DNA of 62,323 bases from positions 1 through 62,323 of the forward strand of contig CAKTRJ010000010.1 of assembly GCA_934597345.1 (NCBI GenBank), given 5' to 3'. Below are positions 60,599-62,323 of the stretch, one piece after another; position 1 is the stretch's first letter, and the number at the start of each line of letters is the position of its first letter. The notes below the pieces were generated by a model that did not search any database, was not told where the DNA came from, and saw only the letters and a program-made list of their open reading frames with translations. The translations under genes were made by a program, and so were the position numbers. This stretch comes from an uncultured Oscillospiraceae bacterium. GTDB taxonomy: Bacteria > Bacillota > Clostridia > Oscillospirales > Oscillospiraceae.

Positions 60599-61381
60599 AT
60601 GCGCGTGTTGATCAGAGGAGCGGGAGATATTGCCACCGGCATCGCCCTGCGGCTTTACCGCGCCCGGATGCAGGTCATCATGACGGATCTGCCCAAGCCC
60701 ACGGCCATCCGCCGCACGGTCTGTTTTTCCCAGGCCATCGTCCATGGCGAAGCGGAGGTGGAGGGCGTCCGCGCCATTTTCGCGGAGAGCATCGCAGCAG
60801 TGGAGCGGATCGCGGATCAGGGCCATATCCCGGTGCTGGCCGATCCTGAGTGTGCCTGCCGGGCGGAGCTGCGGCCCGACGCACTGGTGGATGCTATCCT
60901 TGCCAAGCGGAATCTTGGTACGAAGATCACGGACGCGCCCATCGTGGTGGGCATCGGCCCCGGCTTTACGGCGGGGGAGGACTGCCACGCGGTGGTGGAG
61001 ACCATGCGGGGCCATACACTGGGCCGGGTAATCTATCAGGGAAGCGCCCTGCCCAACACCAACATTCCCGGTCTGATCGGCGGCTATGCCGGTGAGCGGG
61101 TGCTGCGTGCGCCGGACGACGGCATTTTCCATACGGTGCTGGATATCGGCGCACAGGTCAAGTCCGGCGATGTGGCGGGTCAGGTGAACGGAAAGCCTAT
61201 GCTCTGCACCATTGACGGCGTGCTTCGGGGCCTTCTGGCGGACGGAACGCCGGTCCACAAGGGGATGAAGTCCGGCGACGTGGATCCCCGCTGTAAGGAG
61301 GAGTACTGCTACACCGCTTCTGATAAGGCGCTGGCCGTGGGCGGCGGCGTGCTGGAGGCCGTGCTGCATTTTTACGGATAA
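60599..61381 (+). CDS. yqeB: YqeB, selenium-dependent molybdenum hydroxylase accessory protein
   Basis: A 260-residue protein of the EF2563/YqeB family. It starts MRVLIRGAGDIATGIALRLYRARMQVIMTDLPKP and has IVVGIGPGFTAGEDCHAVVETMRGHTLG and YQGSALPNTNIPGLIGGYAGERVLRAPDDG. These proteins are found with molybdenum hydroxylases carrying a labile selenium atom, and likely help cofactor maturation. I start it at the ATG with GGGAGGTG upstream; a longer frame from 60569 would put the start 1 base after the -10 box. It pairs with the selenium genes at 46.8-51.6 kb. Confidence 0.88.
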   Translation: MRVLIRGAGDIATGIALRLYRARMQVIMTDLPKPTAIRRTVCFSQAIVHGEAEVEGVRAIFAESIAAVERIADQGHIPVLADPECACRAELRPDALVDAILAKRNLGTKITDAPIVVGIGPGFTAGEDCHAVVETMRGHTLGRVIYQGSALPNTNIPGLIGGYAGERVLRAPDDGIFHTVLDIGAQVKSGDVAGQVNGKPMLCTIDGVLRGLLADGTPVHKGMKSGDVDPRCKEEYCYTASDKALAVGGGVLEAVLHFYG

Positions 61382-61385
61382 AGGC

Positions 61386-61416
61386 AAAATCAGGCTCGTG
61401 CAGAGCCTGATTTTTT
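61386..61416 (+). terminator. Terminator after yqeB
   Basis: A 12-bp perfect stem at 61386-61397 and 61403-61414 with a GTGCA loop, followed by TT. Confidence 0.88.
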
Positions 61417-61462
61417 GTTAGGTTGTCTAAAGTATTGTAAGTTTTTTATACGGTTTGAACAA

Positions 61463-61491
61463 TGGAATATCCGGAAAAGCTGTGGTATAAT
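61463..61491 (+). promoter_or_regulatory. Promoter of pckA
   Basis: TGGAAT at 61463-61468 and TATAAT at 61486-61491 are 17 bases apart. The leader is about 68 bases, with AAAAGGAG before the ATG. Confidence 0.7.
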
Positions 61492-61565
61492 AACAGTGAC
61501 CCTAAATGTGGGGGACATTCCATACAAGTACGATAATTCACTATAAATGAAAAGGAGTATCTGCC

Positions 61566-62323
61566 ATGATCGATCTGAAGAAGTATGGTATCACCGGTGT
61601 GAGCGAAATCGTCTACAATCCCTCCTATGAAGAACTCTTTGCCGAGGAGACCAAGAAAGAACTGACCGGCTATGAGGTCGGCCAGGTCACCGAGCTTGGT
61701 GCCGTGAACGTCATGACCGGTATCTACACCGGCCGCTCTCCTAAGGACAAGTATATCGTCATGGACGAGAATTCCAAGGACACCGTGTGGTGGACCACGG
61801 AGGGCTATAAGAACGACAACCATCCCATGAGCGAGGATGTGTGGGCCAAGGTGAAGGACATCGCCGTCAACGAGCTGTGCAATAAGCGCCTGTTCGTGGT
61901 GGACGCTTTCTGCGGCGCAAACAAGGACACCCGTATGGCCGTCCGCTTCATCATGGAGGTGGCATGGCAGGCCCACTTCGTGGAGAATATGTTCATTAAG
62001 CCCACCGCCGAGGAGCTGGCGAACTTTGAGCCCGACTTCGTGGTCTATAACGCCTCCAAGGCCAAGGTGGAGGACTTCCAGGCGCTGGGCCTGAACTCCG
62101 AGACCTGCGTGGCCTTCAACATCACCTCCCGCGAGCAGGTCATCATCAACACCTGGTACGGCGGCGAGATGAAGAAGGGTATGTTCTCCATGATGAACTA
62201 CTATCTGCCCCTGAAGGGCATCGCCTCCATGCACTGCTCCGCCAATACCGACATGAACGGCGAGAATACCGCCATCTTCTTCGGCCTGTCCGGCACCGGC
62301 AAGACCACCCTGTCCACCGACCC
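61566..62323 (+). CDS. pckA: ATP-dependent phosphoenolpyruvate carboxykinase (5' part, cut by the window edge)
   Basis: The first 252 codons of a roughly 535-residue enzyme. It should interconvert oxaloacetate and PEP with ATP; in anaerobes it often fixes CO2 towards succinate. The N-terminal part has [15 protein letters not shown], with arginine and lysine that bind oxaloacetate. The P-loop [14 protein letters not shown] lies near residue 245-250, right at the window end. AAAAGGAG precedes the ATG. The frame remains open to the edge, so it is truncated by the window and not broken. Confidence 0.95.
   Translation, partial: MIDLKKYGITGVSEIVYNPSYEELFAEETKKELTGYEVGQVTELGAVNVMTGIYTGRSPKDKYIVMDENSKDTVWWTTEGYKNDNHPMSEDVWAKVKDIAVNELCNKRLFVVDAFCGANKDTRMAVRFIMEVAWQAHFVENMFIKPTAEELANFEPDFVVYNASKAKVEDFQALGLNSETCVAFNITSREQVIINTWYGGEMKKGMFSMMNYYLPLKGIASMHCSANTDMNGENTAIFFGLSGTGKTTLSTD

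Noticed and set aside
1..62323. Insertion sequences, prophage, integrative element or attachment sites
   Set aside because: No transposase, integrase, phage structural gene or terminal inverted repeat was seen. Gene order and base content look uniform, with the tRNA at the window edge showing no duplicated 3' end.

Overview
The window looks like a housekeeping-rich stretch of a GC-rich (about 60 percent by eye) anaerobic Firmicute, most likely a gut Oscillospirales/Oscillospiraceae relative (Oscillibacter, Dysosmobacter or Lawsonibacter type). The clues are a butyryl-CoA:acetate CoA-transferase, ATP-dependent PEP carboxykinase, a SCIFF peptide with its radical SAM maturase, RemA, CdaA/CdaR, PrkC/Stp, FeoAB, strong AGGAGG ribosome binding sites and many families of unknown function typical of Clostridia. 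The genus is inference. I see no insertion sequence, prophage, CRISPR array, rRNA or integrase. Most genes are packed in operons with 1 to 11 base overlaps.

Region by region. 1-9.6 kb (minus strand): tRNA-Lys, a membrane-anchored XRE regulator, then a cell-wall and translation operon read ddl-murF-ABC-F-flavodoxin-prfA-LUD protein, ending in a fused threonylcarbamoyl-AMP synthase/dephospho-CoA kinase. 9.6-10.0 kb: RNase P RNA with its own promoter and terminator. 10.0-13.0 kb: a DUF2325 protein behind a palindromic operator, a DUF6323-DUF6179 pair behind a perfect consensus promoter, and a small helical protein. 13.0-14.8 kb (minus): Na/Pi cotransporter. 14.9-19.3 kb: a YtrA-like GntR/ABC operon with two tandem palindromic operators over its promoter. 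19.5-24.3 kb: CoA-transferase, CarD-like regulator, ispD-ispF, and a DUF3343/cysteine desulfurase-like pair. 24.3-28.5 kb: cdaA-cdaR, RseC-like, DUF5685 and J-domain genes. 28.6-40.4 kb: a long operon yicC-remA-gmk-rpoZ-priA-def-fmt-rsmB-rlmN-stp-prkC-rsgA. 40.6-45.1 kb: ruvCAB-glmM, a SigH-like sigma factor and a zinc-ribbon protein.

45.2-46.8 kb: an FCD-type GntR repressor divergent from a B3/B4-domain gene, with the same palindrome at both promoters. 46.8-51.6 kb: a complete labile-selenium module, selD-DUF3343-yedF-yedE divergent from a class V aminotransferase and a LysR gene. 51.7-54.7 kb: SCIFF precursor, attenuator hairpin, maturase and an Orn/Lys/Arg decarboxylase-family gene. 54.8-60.1 kb: MATE exporter, low-molecular-weight phosphatase, FeoA-FeoB fusion, FeoB-associated Cys-rich peptide, HAD hydrolase. 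60.1-61.4 kb: a ModE-like regulator divergent from yqeB, a marker of selenium-dependent molybdenum hydroxylases. 61.6 kb to the end: pckA, cut by the window edge.

The most coherent biological theme is selenium and molybdenum metabolism spread over three loci. selD/yedF/yedE/DUF3343/aminotransferase/LysR, a second DUF3343/aminotransferase pair, and yqeB with a ModE-like regulator fit a labile selenium cofactor for molybdenum hydroxylases rather than selenocysteine. No selA, selB or selC is visible here, although they could lie elsewhere in the genome. Other notable points are the Sua5-CoaE fusion, two genes whose consensus promoters predict leaderless mRNAs (SigH-like and ModE-like), and several well-defined palindromic operators.
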